Of a stretch of 64,000 nucleotides of DNA, positions 22,026 through 34,272 are shown piece after piece. The notes under the pieces were generated by a model that saw only the letters and a list, made by a program, of their open reading frames with translations, was not told where the DNA came from and did no database searches. A program made the position numbers and the translations under genes. The DNA is from Chimonanthus salicifolius. Lineage: Eukaryota > Streptophyta > Magnoliopsida > Laurales > Calycanthaceae. The DNA lies in assembly GCA_013350335.1 (NCBI GenBank), contig CM023535.1:39182069-39246068 (forward strand). The letters are read 5' to 3'. How positions within the stretch are numbered: position 1 is the stretch's first letter; each line of letters opens with the position of its first letter.

Positions 22026-22583
22026 CCGTCCTCATCAACATCAGTCACACAGGTTTCTCGGGGTGGGAACACATGTTATCAGTGTGGCCAACAGGGCCAC
22101 TACAAGAGAGAATGTCCCCAGATCAGCCGACCCTCCAACTCCAGGGGTACCTTCCACCCTCCATCTAGACCGACTCAGTCGCGAGGAGGTAGAACATACA
22201 ATCAGGCAGGACGGGCGCCAACCCCTACCGGATCTGGACGACTTTTCACCATACCGACTCCAGTAGCGGTGGATCGCTCGGTGATGCAAGGTATGGCTGT
22301 AATTGGTAGTTCCTATGTTGTTACATTATTTGACTCTGAAGCTTCACATTCATTTATATCTGCTGCATTCATATCTGCTACGGGCACATTAGTACAAAAC
22401 CTGTCCACATCACTCACCATTGTATCCCCCGTCGGAGACACATCATTAGGACTCATATGTACGGCATTGCACACTGAACTCGCGGGATTCAGATTCGAGT
22501 TCAACTACTTAGTAATTGATATGGCCGAATACGATGTTATATTTGGCATGGACTGGTTAACTACACATCAGGACCCATATTGA
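22026..22583 (+). pseudogene. GyA zinc knuckle and aspartic protease
   Basis: In frame with gag after the 22023 stop. Zinc knuckle CYQC-GH-C at 22074-22115, a Ser/Arg/Pro linker, then protease from about 22269. The active site reads DSEA instead of DSGA (22331-22342), a Gly-to-Glu change one would expect to be damaging. FGMDWL is present near 22546-22560. A one-base shift between 22567 and 22578 then closes the frame. Confidence 0.9.
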
Positions 22584-23718
22584 TTGCTACCTTCGTAAGG
22601 TGATATTTTGGTCACCCGAGGGAAAGCGGTACGTGGTGCACGCTGACAGGCAGGGCATTCCTAGAGGGCTGCAGGAAGAATTGAACCATCTTGCCTTGAA
22701 CAGTCTCAGATTAAATAGGGCACCAGTAACTGAACTTCCGACAGTAGTAGCAGATTATGCCGAGGTATTCCCAACAGAGCTCCCTGGTTTACCACCCAAG
22801 AGGGAGATAGACGTTGAGATCAAGTTATACCCCGGCGCCGCTCCAGTATCGTTACCCCATTATAGAATGGCACCAGCTGAAATGACCGAGTTGAAGAAGC
22901 AGATTGATGAACTGCTCAGACATGGCTTTATTCGGAACAGCACATCCGCATGGGGAGCCCCAGCGTTATTCGTAAAGAAGAAAGACGGTACCCTGCGAAT
23001 GTGTGTGGATTATAGAAAGTTGAACCAACTGACTGTCAGAAATAAGTATCCCCTACCCTGGATTGATGATATATTTGATCAACTTAGGGGTTCCTCTCAT
23101 TTCTCTAAGATTGATCTGATGTCCGGATACCATCAAATTCGGGTTAGAGAGGAAGACATAGAGAAGACAGCCTTCAAGACACGGTATGGTCTATATGAGT
23201 ATGTGGTCATGCCATTTGGACTTACTAATGCACCGGCGGTGTTCATGGACCTGATGAATAGGATATTCCATCCATACTTAGATCAGTTTATGATCGTATT
23301 CATCGATGATATTCTGATCTACTCCAAAAGTCAGAAGGAACATGCCGAGCACCTGCGGATAGTCCTAGACACCTTGAGGAAGAACCAATTGTATGCCAAA
23401 GCCAGCAAGTGTGAATTTTGGCTATCTGAAGTCAACTTCTTGGGGCACATCATATCAGAGGAAGGTATAGCCGTGGACCCGGCTAAAGTAGCGGCAGTGA
23501 AGGAGTGGAAAGCGCCAACGAATGTGACCGAGATCCGCAGTTTTCTGGGATTAGCCGGTTACTACTGGAAATTCATCATGGACATTTCTAAGATTGCAGC
23601 TCCACTTACCCGACTCACTAAAAAAGGAGTCAAATTTCAGTGGCCAGATCTATGCAACCAGAGATTTGAGGAGCTAAAGGAGAGGCTTACGACCACTCCT
23701 ATTCTGATCTTGCCGTAA
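22584..23718 (+). pseudogene. GyA reverse transcriptase
   Basis: Open from about 22590 in the +1 frame relative to gag. Visible: the '[11 protein letters not shown]' linker, 'YRMAPAEM', '[20 protein letters not shown]', 'CVDYRKLN', '[12 protein letters not shown]', '[13 protein letters not shown]', the catalytic [11 protein letters not shown], then 'LGHII' and '[11 protein letters not shown]'. All core RT motifs are intact (Trp replaces the usual Arg in YYWKF). It ends at TAA 23716-23718 in the hinge before RNase H. Confidence 0.95.
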
Positions 23719-24192
23719 AGAGGCAGAAATTATGAGGTGTACTGTGATGCCTCCGGTGAGGGACTGGGGTGTACACTCAGTCAAAGTAATCGTGCGGTGG
23801 CGTACGGATCAAGACAGTTGAAAATTCATGAACGCCATTATCCCACACATGATCTAGAACTAGCAGCGGTGGTCTTCGCTCTCAAAAGCTGGAGACACTA
23901 CCTCTATGGTGAAAAGTTTGAGGTATTCTCGGATCACAAGAGTCTAAAGTATTTATTTGATCAGAAGGAACTCAACATGAGACAGCGTAAATGGATGGAA
24001 TATCTGGCAGATTATGAGTTCGTACTTCAGTATCATCCTGGCAAGGCGAACAAAGTGGCGGATGTCCTCAACCGCTTGTCACATGCGACAGTAGCCAGCA
24101 TGATCAGGATGGAATGGGAGGTACTGAATACCATCAGAGAATTTAAACTCTACCTCAATAATCATGGGACCATATATAATTTGATCATATGA
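23719..24192 (+). pseudogene. GyA RNase H
   Basis: Same frame as RT across the TAA. Motifs: YCDASGEG (Asp), '[12 protein letters not shown]' (Glu), [10 protein letters not shown] (Asp), and KVADVLNR where ADALSR is usual, so the last catalytic Asp is kept but the motif has drifted. The frame runs to 24192 and overlaps the integrase frame by four bases through an indel near 24170-24190. Confidence 0.9.
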
Positions 24193-25562
24193 TCAACATG
24201 GTCTCCGAGATTGAACGGGAGCAACGGACAGATCCAGAGGTGGAGGAGATTTGGGCTAAGATGTCTATCGGCGAGGTTATAATGGAGTGGGAGTTACGAC
24301 CAGGACAGGGTCTTATGTTCCGAGGCAGGACATATATGCCTAAGAATTGCAGAAGAGAGTTATTGATTGAAGCACACCAAACCAGACTCTCTATCCACCC
24401 GGGCAGCACCAAGATGTATCATGATCTTAAGAGGCACTATTGGTGTCATGGACTTAAGAAAGATGTGGCAGAGTTTGTTGCTCGTTGCTTAACTTGTCAG
24501 CAGGTTAAGGCAGAACATCAGAAACCACCTGGCTTACTCGCACCCTTACCGGTGCCAGAATGGAAATGGGAGCACGTATCCATGGACTTTGTAACAGGGT
24601 TACCAAGGTCATCAAAGGGCAACGATGCGATATGGGTCATAGTGGACCGGTTGACCAAGTCTGCACATTTCCTTCCCATCAAGATGATAGATTCATCAGA
24701 GACTTTGGGTCGACGGTACATCCGGGAGATCATCAGGTTACATGGCATTCCCCGGTCTATTGTGTCCGACAGGGATGGCCGATTCACCGGCAGAGTATGG
24801 CAGGGCATGCAGTTGGCTATGGGGACCGACGTATTGGCTAGCACAGCATTTCATCATCAGACTGATGGACAGTCAGAGAGGACGATACAGACACTAGAGG
24901 ATATGCTGAAAGCATGCATGCTAGATTTCAAGGGCGGATGGGAAGATCATTTGCCACTGGTAGAGTTCTCTTACAATAACAGTTACCAGGCAAGCCTCCA
25001 GATGGGTCCATTTGAGGCCTTGTATGGTAGGCCGTATAGATCACCAGTGTGTTGGATAGAGGCCGGTGAACCTGCATTGATTGGACCGGATTTGGTTGCA
25101 GAGACTACAACCCAGATTAAGTTGATGCGGCAACATCTACTCACTGTACAGAGCCGCCAGAAGAGTTATGCCGACAGAAGGAGAAGGTTCCTCGAGTTTG
25201 AGGTGAGAGACTTAGTGTTCTTAAAAGTCTCACCACGGAAGGGGCACATGAGGTTCGGGAAGAAGGGGAAACTGTCGCCTAGATTCGTGGGGCCGTTTTC
25301 GATCCTGAAGAGGGTGGGAGGAGTAGTTTATCAGTTGGCGCTCCCTCCACAATTATCATCTCTACATGATGTATTTCATGTGTCCATGCTGAGAAAGTAC
25401 AATCCTGATCCTTCTCATGTGATAAATGTTCAAGACATCGATGTACAAAGCGATGTGACATATGTGGAGAAGCCGGTCAGAGTTATTGGAAGCGAACAAA
25501 GGGTGCTGCGGAACCCCGCCATTCAGTTCGTCAAGGTGGTATGGGAACAACATGAGCAGTGA
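24189..25562 (+). pseudogene. GyA integrase, 457 open codons
   Basis: The longest open frame in the window and back in the gag frame. Zinc domain: H in 'IEAHQTRLSIHPG', C-C in RCLTCQQV. Catalytic D in MDFVTGLP, D in VSDRDGRF, E in GQSERT. Substitutions at usually fixed sites: YWCHG for YWWxG, FHHQTDGQ for FHPQ. The C-terminal part has 'RFVGPFSILKRVGG', '[17 protein letters not shown]' and a chromodomain-like end. The true tail is about 20 codons longer: an extra T near 25575 shifts the frame and the tail ends at 25623. The ATG at 24189 is an artefact of the upstream shift, not a real start, because integrase is cut from a polyprotein. Confidence 0.9.
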
Positions 25563-25670
25563 AGAAACCACCTTGGGAACTTGAGTCGGAGATGAAAACC
25601 GCTTATTTGGAGCTCTTTGCATGAGTTGTTTTGGACCCCTACTTCGATCGAATTTTCGGGACGAAAATTT

Positions 25671-25686
25671 CAAAAGAGGATTCTAT
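25671..25686 (+). other. GyA polypurine tract
   Basis: 'aaaagagga' (25671-25679) and a short tail lie directly before the 3' LTR start TGTAATAGCCC. Confidence 0.75.
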
Positions 25687-28600
25687 TGTAATAGCCCAAA
25701 TTTTTAGATCAATATATAGTGGCATTTATTATTTTAAATTTGAAGTTTGATATGATAAAATGCCAAATGCACCAAATTTTGGGACAATGGCCCAAGTGTG
25801 GTCCAATGGGCCATGGATTTGATTTATTCATTTAAATGGGTCAATGATGATAAATTTGGGTCAAGGGTGGTCAATTGGGTCAAATAGCCATATGGGACCC
25901 GATGGGCCAAGGTAGCTAAGCCCTAAGTTAAGTGGATAGGAGGGAATTTAATTGGGCCATAGACCCAATGGTAATCTAATAAGAATGATAGATTTAATAA
26001 AATTTAAATCACCTAAATTGATGATGAATTGAACAAGGTAAAATGGCCAAATGGGGCCCACCTCCACCTCACCAAATTGAGGTGGCGTGTGGACCCAAGG
26101 GTAGTGGGGCCGACCACCATGGTTGACTTAGTCAACCATGGGTGGATCCTAGAGAGAATTTAATGAGATTAAATTAAGTGGGAAGTAATTAATTAACTTA
26201 ACCTAAGGATCAAATTGATCTAAGTTAATTAACCTAAATTAAAATGGTCAAATGGTCAAAACCATCCAAACAAACACAAACCACTCCAACAAACACAAAC
26301 CACTCTTAAAGAAACACAAAATTGAAAACCATGGGCTTAAGTGGTGGTTTTATCCCAACCACCACCATTCATGCCATGTTGGTTAGTGGGAGGAGTTAAT
26401 GTGGAGTGTGACCTAAGTTAACCAAAAGATGAGATTCTATCTCATTCTCTCCTAACCATTTCACTCATCTCCATCTCTTTCACTCACCAAAACCGTCCCT
26501 CACTTCCATAGAGAAGAAAAAAGAAAAAAAAAAGAAAAAAAGAGAAGAAAAGAAAAGGAAAAGGCTAAGTGTTGACCCACCACCTCAAGGTAAACACTTG
26601 AGACACCTTTGTCATCACCTTCCCCTCTCCCTCTCTCAAGCAAACCCACTCAATCTTGGCCGATCCTAAGCTTGGAGAGCCTCACCATTTGACCAAACTC
26701 ATCTTGACCGTACATCAAGGAGAAGAAGAGAAGAGAAGGCTAAGGAGAGCAAAGAGGAAAGAAGGACCGGTGGAGTCGTCGGGTGGTAAGATTTTCTTAA
26801 AACAAGAATTTATGTTTTCTAGATAAGATCTGGAATCCATTTCTTAGATTTAATATAGCCAAAAATGTTGTGGGCCATGGATCTAAGATCCATCAAATGG
26901 TAGGATAAGAAATGGATAAAATGGAAGAATGGATTAAGAAATGGATGAAATGGAAGAATGGAATTTTTAATGGAATTTCAAGTCTTTATTAAGCATAGAG
27001 AATTTGGATCTTAAATGGATTGATGGGCCATAGGGTTAGGCCATGTAGCATGGCCGCACCCCATGGTAAATGATGGATGATTTTTTTTATTAAGATTATA
27101 AGGTTTAAAATTTTGGAGAATGAGTAATGATAATTAGTTTTCAAGTGATTTAAAATAGGGTTTAAAGGATAGAAAGATGGATTTACAAGTGTATGATATA
27201 ATTTTTTTTTTAAAGGGACCAAATGAATGGTGTTATTGATTTTTTTTTAAAAAAGGAATTTTTAAATGAAGAAAACCATGGATCAATATTAGTGAAACCA
27301 TGGTCTTAAATGGCACCAAGGAAGGTGAGCCATGAACCATGGGTTCGGCCATGGTGTATGGCCGAAACCTATGGTAAAATTTTGGGATTTTTATGAATGG
27401 AAAATAATGGAGAAAAATGATAAATTTAAATGGATTTATGAGTATGGTATGTGATGTTTAAATGGGACGAAAATGGATGATTTAATTTCATTTGAGGTAG
27501 GAGTAAAGGGGGTAAGATAGACCAAGAAAAAATGGAGAAAGAAACATCATGGGTTCGGCCATGGTGTATGGCCGAACCCATGACCCAATTTTAGATCAAT
27601 TTTGGGTCTAAGGTAATATATATATATATGAATGGAAATTAGTCTAATCAATGGCTAATTTTAAACGATCGTATGGCATAGTTGATGAGGCAAGATGGAC
27701 CCCAGAAATTGAAAAAAATGGACATCATGGGTTCGGCCATGGTGTATGGCCGAACCCATGACCTCTTTGTGGGCCATATTTAGGGCCAAGAATGGAATGA
27801 ATTATGGGATTAAATGTTTTCAAATTTAATCAAAATAGGTGGCTATTTTTATGGATATTAGGGCATGATTAATGAATCACTAATGGATCTAAGTATGAAT
27901 GAATTTTGGACTTAGAATGTACATAAATGAATGGATGATTAACCATAGAAGAGAGAGTGGCAAAATGGTAATTATTAGCCACCTTGAGGAACCATGGGTT
28001 CGGCCATGGTACATGGCCGAACCCTATGTATGTTAGACATAAAAATTGGATACATTGCGAATGATTAAATGAAACGGATAGATGCTGCGTTTTAGGCTCA
28101 CAAATTGGAATATTTAAAATGGCCAAAATTGGATTTATGGATGTGTTTTAAACCACGGAAAACGAGGCTAAGTTAGGGACCGATTTTGGTAAACAGATAA
28201 CGTAATTAGGAACCTAAGGTTGTAATAAGTTAAGGACTTAATCGTGGATATCATATGGACTAATTCGGTAAATATGTAATAAGGTACCGAGACGTCGCAA
28301 ACGGTACGCGATCGGCGACCGGATTATCGAACGGAAACGTAACGGGACGCTAAGTGGTATTCGGTAGGATTCCTACCTTTTTGTAAGCCTTGGATATGTG
28401 ATGGTTCTTTAATTTGATGATTATATGATTTATCTTATGATGGAATTTCGAATTATGAATTATATGTTTAAGTACTATGGATTATGATTTAATGCTATGG
28501 ATAATATTTTTTTTAAGACTATGGACTATACTTAGATGTTATGGATTTTATATATATTACATAGCATAATGCACTTACATCTTATGCATGATGTGGGTGG

Positions 28601-29331
28601 GAAAATAATGAAATCGGAGTCCATGCTCCATCGCGGCGACCGAGAATCAGACATGGGGTAGCCCTTATACTATAACCGGAGTCCATGATCCGTCGGGGCG
28701 ACCGAGAATCAGACATGGGGTAGCTCTTATGCTATAACCGGAGTCCATGCTCCGTCGGGGCGACCGAGAAGCAAACATGGGGACACCTTGACGAGGCTTT
28801 GCCGTCAAGGGGGATACGATATTTTATGATGATACGGTGGATGGGTGGGACACATGACATAGGCACCCATGGCATGGCGTTCATCATATATATTACTTTA
28901 TTATTATTTGGTATGCATGTTATCACTAATCCATGTGCTAGCCCTACTCGGAGTCCTACTGGGCGCGTTGACTAACGCCCTACTACCCTAGCTGATGACG
29001 CAGGAGATGGCGGAAGCGGTGGACACGCTGGGAGTCGAGCTTAGGAGCTTGGGAAGAGGATATCTAGTTTTATTTCAGTTTCATTTTGGAGATGTAATTT
29101 AAAGTAGCTTAGCTTGTCGGACTGTATAATTTATATTTCTTGCTATGGTTTGGACTGCATTATGGACAATATCGTTTTGAGGCATAAATGTGAACATAGG
29201 GGTATTTTGGTAATTTAATGTTGTATCTTCCCTTCTATCTAAAACCGGTAGGATAGTCTCTATTTTAACGTTCCGCACGTAATTATATTCCACGAGCTTA
29301 CTTCCTACGCGTGAACCGTTCCCGTGGACTT
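25687..29331 (+). repeat. GyA 3' LTR, truncated at the right
   Basis: Follows the 5' LTR closely from TGTAATAGCCC to GTGGACTTA, then switches to unrelated sequence. Two segments absent from the 5' LTR are present: about 26600-26788, and one unit bounded by GGTTCGGCC dyads at 27552 and 27730. The remaining dyads lie at 27031 (decayed), 27342 and 27997; the GGAGTCCATGCTCC array is at 28614-28785 and the CCTTGACG hairpin at 28786-28810. Confidence 0.9.
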
Positions 29332-29997
29332 AGGGACTTTCTAAGTATGGAAGTTGGTTATTGAATTTAGAAAGTTTCTAAATATGGATCTTCTAATTAT
29401 GGAAAGATTGATGATTAAGTTGGAAATCTTCTAATTATGGAAGGATTGATGATAAATTTGGAAGCCTTCTAACTATGGAAGGATGGATGATAAATTTGGA
29501 AACCTTCTAATTATGGAAGGATTGATGATAAATTTGGAAACCTTCTTATTATGGAAGGATGGATGATAAATTTGGAAACCTTTTAATTATGGATTATTGA
29601 TGAAAATGGAAAGTTAAACATCATAGGGTTCGGCCATGGTGCTTGGCCGAACCCCATGAATCAATGGTGGATTATGTTTTGGAACCAAAACCTAAGGTGA
29701 TGAAGGTATTTGCAAAGTAGTAATTAAATGCTAAAATAGAAGGATAGCCATGGATGGCATTTTGGTAATTAAGTGAGATCAATGAACCATGGGTTCGGCC
29801 ATGGTGTTTGGCCGAACCCCATGGGGAATGTTTGCTGAACATAAGGTTGACGTACCTTAGATGATTAACTTGTTTTATCATTAGCGTAATGAATTAAAGT
29901 GGTATAATGGCATAATTGTAATTAAGTGAATTAATGGACCATGGGTTCGGCCATGGTGTATGGCCGAACCCCATGGGAATTGTTTGGTGGACATAGA
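29332..29997 (+). repeat. GyD LTR remnant, left part
   Basis: Begins at the chimeric joint with the GyA 3' LTR. The first 250 bases are five or so diverged copies of a 50-60 bp unit (tctaattatggaaggattga / tgataaatttggaaacct). Then follow GGTTCGGCC dyads at 29627, 29792 and 29944. It continues after the solo LTR at 34273. Confidence 0.7.
29350..29600 (+). repeat. short tandem array, about 50-bp unit
   Basis: Repeats of 'cttctaattatggaagga' and 'gatgataaatttggaaac' in alternation at about 29383, 29428, 29466, 29503, 29541 and 29580. Confidence 0.85.
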
Positions 29998-32900
29998 TGT
30001 AATTGCCCGAATTTTCTAATTAATATATATTTGGCATTTATTGATTTTAATTTGAATTTTAACATAATGGAATGCCAAATGGACCAAATTTTGGGACAAT
30101 GGCCCAAGGATAGCTCAATTGGGCCATGGATTGGATGAAATCCATTTAATGGGTCAATGAGGATTAAATCGGGTCAACGATGGTCAAGTGGGCCCGATAG
30201 CCATGTGGGACCCAATGGATCAAAATTGGTCCAAACTCTAAGGCAAAGGGGTAGAAAATAAATTGGTTGGGCCGTGGGCCCAATGGTGGGCCAATTATTT
30301 TAAAAAGGGTGAATTGGAATTAAACCCTCTAAGTTAGTAATAAAATGAAATGACATGGCCAAGAGGGGCCCACCTCCACCTCATCAAGTGAGGTGGCGGG
30401 TGGGGTAGGTATAGGTAGGGACCGTCCAACTTGGTCAACCATGGGTGGATTTCTTAGATAGATAAATGTTATGAAATTAAATTGGATGGAAATTAATTAA
30501 CCTAAGTAAGGATTTAATTTAATTAATTAGGTTGGTCAATTAGGGTCAACATAGGACAAGTCAATGGTGGTTTCATCTCATTGAAACCACCTAAGAAAAA
30601 CAAGAAAAATACCATGGACTTGGGTGGTGGTTTCATCTCAACCACCACCACTCCAAATATGGTGACCCATACCCAAATGAGTGGTCAAAGAGGGAAGACC
30701 CAAACCACCCCTTTTCAAACACCAACAACCGTTGGCTTGGTGGTGGTTTGGTCTCAACCACCACCACCAAGGTCAAGGGAGCCCATACTTTGGTTGGTGG
30801 AGCCATAATGGTGGAGTGTAGTTTGGTCAACCAAAATGAGATGTGTTTGATCTCATTTCTCATCTCCTTTCCATCTCTCTCTCTCCCTCTCTCTCTTGCA
30901 CTCCCAAAAACCGTCCCACACAAAAGAAAATAAGAAGAAGAAGGCTAAGGAGAAAAGAAGAAAAGAAGAGAAGAAGAGAAGAAAAGAAGTGAAGCATTAG
31001 TTCACCACCCTAAGATCAAAGGTTGGATCTTGTCTCTCATTATCTTCCCCTCTCCCAAACCTAGCTCTACCTTAACCAATCCAAACATGTCCCACCATTG
31101 ATCAAGCTCATCTAGCCGATCAAAGACCAAGAAGAAGGAGATAAGAGGCTAAGGAAATTGACGGGAGCGACAAAGACCGGAGGAGCCGTCGGATCCGTAA
31201 GTATTTCTAAACAAGAGTTTAGATTTTTGTTTATGGTTAAAAAAGGGAATCCATTTACTAGATAATGGCCAAAAAACATCATGGGCCTTGGATCTAAGAT
31301 CCATCAATGGAAGATTAAGAAATGGATAAACTTAGAGAGAGAAAGATTAAATGAATGGATGACCATAGGGTTCGGCCATGTAGCATGGCCGAACCCCATG
31401 GTGAATGATGGGTAATTTAATTGAGATTATATGGTTTAGAATATTGGAGAATGCTTAATGGTTTTTATGAGAATTTCAAGATTTTAAAATGATTGAAAAG
31501 TTGGTAAGTTTTAAAGGTGTTAAATAAGGAAAACTATGAGGTATGTAGATGATTCCAAGTGGCCTCAAAATATTGGAAATATGATATTTTAAAGAAATCA
31601 TGGACCATAGGGTTCGGCCATACAAGGTGGCCGAACCCCATGGTTAGTGATGATGAGGGTTAGGGTTCTTAAAATAATGGTTTTTAAGGTTGGAAAATGA
31701 TGGAGAATGGTTAGGGTTTCAAGGGTTAAATGTAGGCAAATTTTTGGAAAAAGTTTTATGATGAAGTCCATGAATGATGTGTTAGGATTTTTTTATGGAA
31801 CTATGGTGATGGTTAATTATTTTTATAAGAATAGAAAGATGGAAGTGGTGGAATAAATAATTTTGAATTATGGAGGTAATGAGGAAATGATGAGTGGTAA
31901 AAGTGGATTTTAAATGTAATTAAAAATCCAAGATAAAAATGAGGGAAAGACATCATGGGTTCGGCCATGGTGTATGGCCGAACCCATGACCCATGTCTTT
32001 AGGTCATTCATGGGCTAAGTGTGTTTTATATATGTGCTTAAATGGAATGGAACTTAAGTTAAGTTAATGATGAAATTTAAATGGATGTTACAAGTATCAT
32101 ATGTGATGTTTAAATGGAATAAAGATAGTGATTGAAATGGATGATTGGAGGTATGTGCAAATGGGTAATTGAAACCAAGAAGGATGGGGAAAGAAACATC
32201 ATGGGTTCGGCCATGATGTATGGCCGAACCCATGACCCAAATTTTGATCAAGTTTAGGCTAAGGTTAATGCATGTATCAATGCCTAGAAAGTTGTTTTAA
32301 AGGGCCAAAATGAATGAAGTTTTGTGATTTTTGAAATGGATTATTTTTGGGACAAAATATGAGTCATTGAAAATGGCACCAATAAAAGTGAACCATGAAC
32401 CCTATGGTAATATTTTGGAATTTTATGAATGGAAAACAATGGAGAGAAATGGAAATATTAAATGGATTGGTAAGCATGGTAGGTGATGTTTTATATGAGA
32501 TGAAAAATGGGGTTTTAAATGAATGAATTAAATTCATTTGGTGAAGGTAAAATGAACCAAGAAATTAGGAAATGGGCATCATGGTTTCGGCCATGGTGTA
32601 TGGCCGAACCCATGACCCCTTTGGGAGCCATATTATGGGCAAGGTATGGAATTATTTATGGGATTAAAAATTTACAAATTTAATTAAACTAGATGGCTGA
32701 TTTTATGATGTTATGTCGTGAGTAAGAAATTATAAATGGGTCCAAGTTTATGGGTCAAATATGGACTTAAATATGCATGGATAAAAGGCGTAACTTAACC
32801 ATGGAAGAGGAGTGGCAAAACAGTAATTTGTGGCCACATTGAAGGACCATGGGTTTGACCATGGTACATGGCCAAACCCTATGGGGGTTGGACATGAAAA

Positions 32901-34272
32901 TGGAAATATTATGAATGGTTAAGTAAAGCGATTAGTTGCTGCGTTTTACTCTCGTAAATCGGAATTTTAAAGTTGGCCAAAATTGGATTTATGTATAAGT
33001 CTAGAACCAATGGATAATGGGCTAAGTTAGGGACTTAATCATGGACGATGTATGGACTAATTCGGTAAATGTAATAAGGTATCGGGCGTCGGAAACGGTA
33101 CGCGATCGGCGACCGGATTAGCGAACGGGAAGCATAACGGAACGCGACACGGTATTCGGTAGGATTCCTACCTTTTTGTAAGCGATGGATATGTGATGGT
33201 ATTTTAAATTATTTGATTTGGCTTACGATGGATTTATGATTATGATTTATCTTATGATGAATTTTAAATTATGAAGCATATGTTTATATTTTAATATCAT
33301 GCATTATATGGCTATGTATGATATGTCAAGTATATGGAATACATATATATTACATAGCATAATGCACTACATCTCATGCATGGCATGGGCAGAAAAAAAT
33401 AAACAAACCGGAGTCCATGCTCCGTCCGGGCGACCGAGAATCAGACATGGGGATTGCCTGAGGGTTATAACCTGAGTCCATGCTCCGTCGGGGCGACCGA
33501 AAATCAGACATGGGGATAGCCTGAGGGCTATAACCGGAGTCCATGCTCCGTCGGGGCGACCGAGAAGCAAACATGGGGAACAAGAGATTGTATGATCATA
33601 CGGATAATGGGTGGGACACATGACATAAGCACCCATGACATAGCATTCATCACATGCTTATTTTGTTGTACTTTATTTTATCGGTATGTGTGTATCACTA
33701 ATCCATGTGCTAGCCCTACTCGGAGTCCTACTGGGCGCGTTGACTAACGCCCTACTTCTACCCTAGCTGATGACGCAGGAGAGGCAGGAAGCGGTGGACA
33801 TACCGGAGGGCAAGCTTAGGAGCTTGGAAAGCGCAGTCCTAGTTTACATTATGTTTTACATTTTGGTGATGTAATTTTAAAGTAGCTTAGCTTGTCGGGT
33901 TGTATAATTTTACATTTCCTGCGATGGTTTGGACGTTACTTATGGATGATGCATTTTGTGATATAATCATGAACGTAGGGGCATTTTGGTAAATTCAATG
34001 TTATATCTTCCCTTCTATCTAAAAACCGGTAGGATAGACTCTATTACCATGTTCCGCAATAACTATAATCCGCGAGCTTACTTCCCACGCGTGAATCATT
34101 CTCGTGGACTTAGTTCCGCGCACGCGTGGGGTTGGCCAGTTAAGGGTCGGGCTTTAGAAGCTCGAACTTAACTCGCGTCGTGGCGTCCGCGCCCTCTCTC
34201 ACTCTTCTATTTCAAAAAAAAAAAATAGACTCTGATTTTCGGAAAACGGGTGAAAAAGGGCGGGGCGTTACA
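29998..34272 (+). mobile_element. GyA-type solo LTR (4275 bp)
   Basis: Starts TGTAATTGCCC and ends GGGGCGTTACA, with flanks ATAGA (29993-29997) and ATAGG (34273-34277), a target duplication with one mismatch. No gag-pol lies inside, so it is what remains after recombination between two LTRs. Dyads at 31369, 31611, 31958, 32204, about 32584 and 32850 (decayed). Array of three GGAGTCCATGCTCC units at 33408-33580, and a very regular terminal hairpin CCCACGCGTG/CACGCGTGGG (34084-34130). Confidence 0.9.
30550..30780 (+). repeat. GGTGGTGGTTT / AACCACCACC dyads
   Basis: Three inverted repeats within 220 bases (about 30562, 30620, 30735) with loops like 'catctc' or 'ggtctc'. Single copies occur at the same place in other GyA LTRs (17784, 26340, 41550). 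Confidence 0.75.

Larger units (their letters stand above)
17146..29331 (+). mobile_element. GyA: nearly complete Ty3/gypsy element, right end lost
   Basis: 5' LTR 17146-20600, primer site, leader, gag-pol 21114-25623, polypurine tract, and 3' LTR 25687-29331. The 3' LTR stops about 165 bases short of its end, so no second target duplication exists (left flank CCACT, 17141-17145). Gag-pol needs only about two stop repairs and two main frame changes up to the end of integrase, which makes it the best-preserved coding copy here. The integrase tail suggests the Tekay/Del chromovirus group. Confidence 0.95.
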
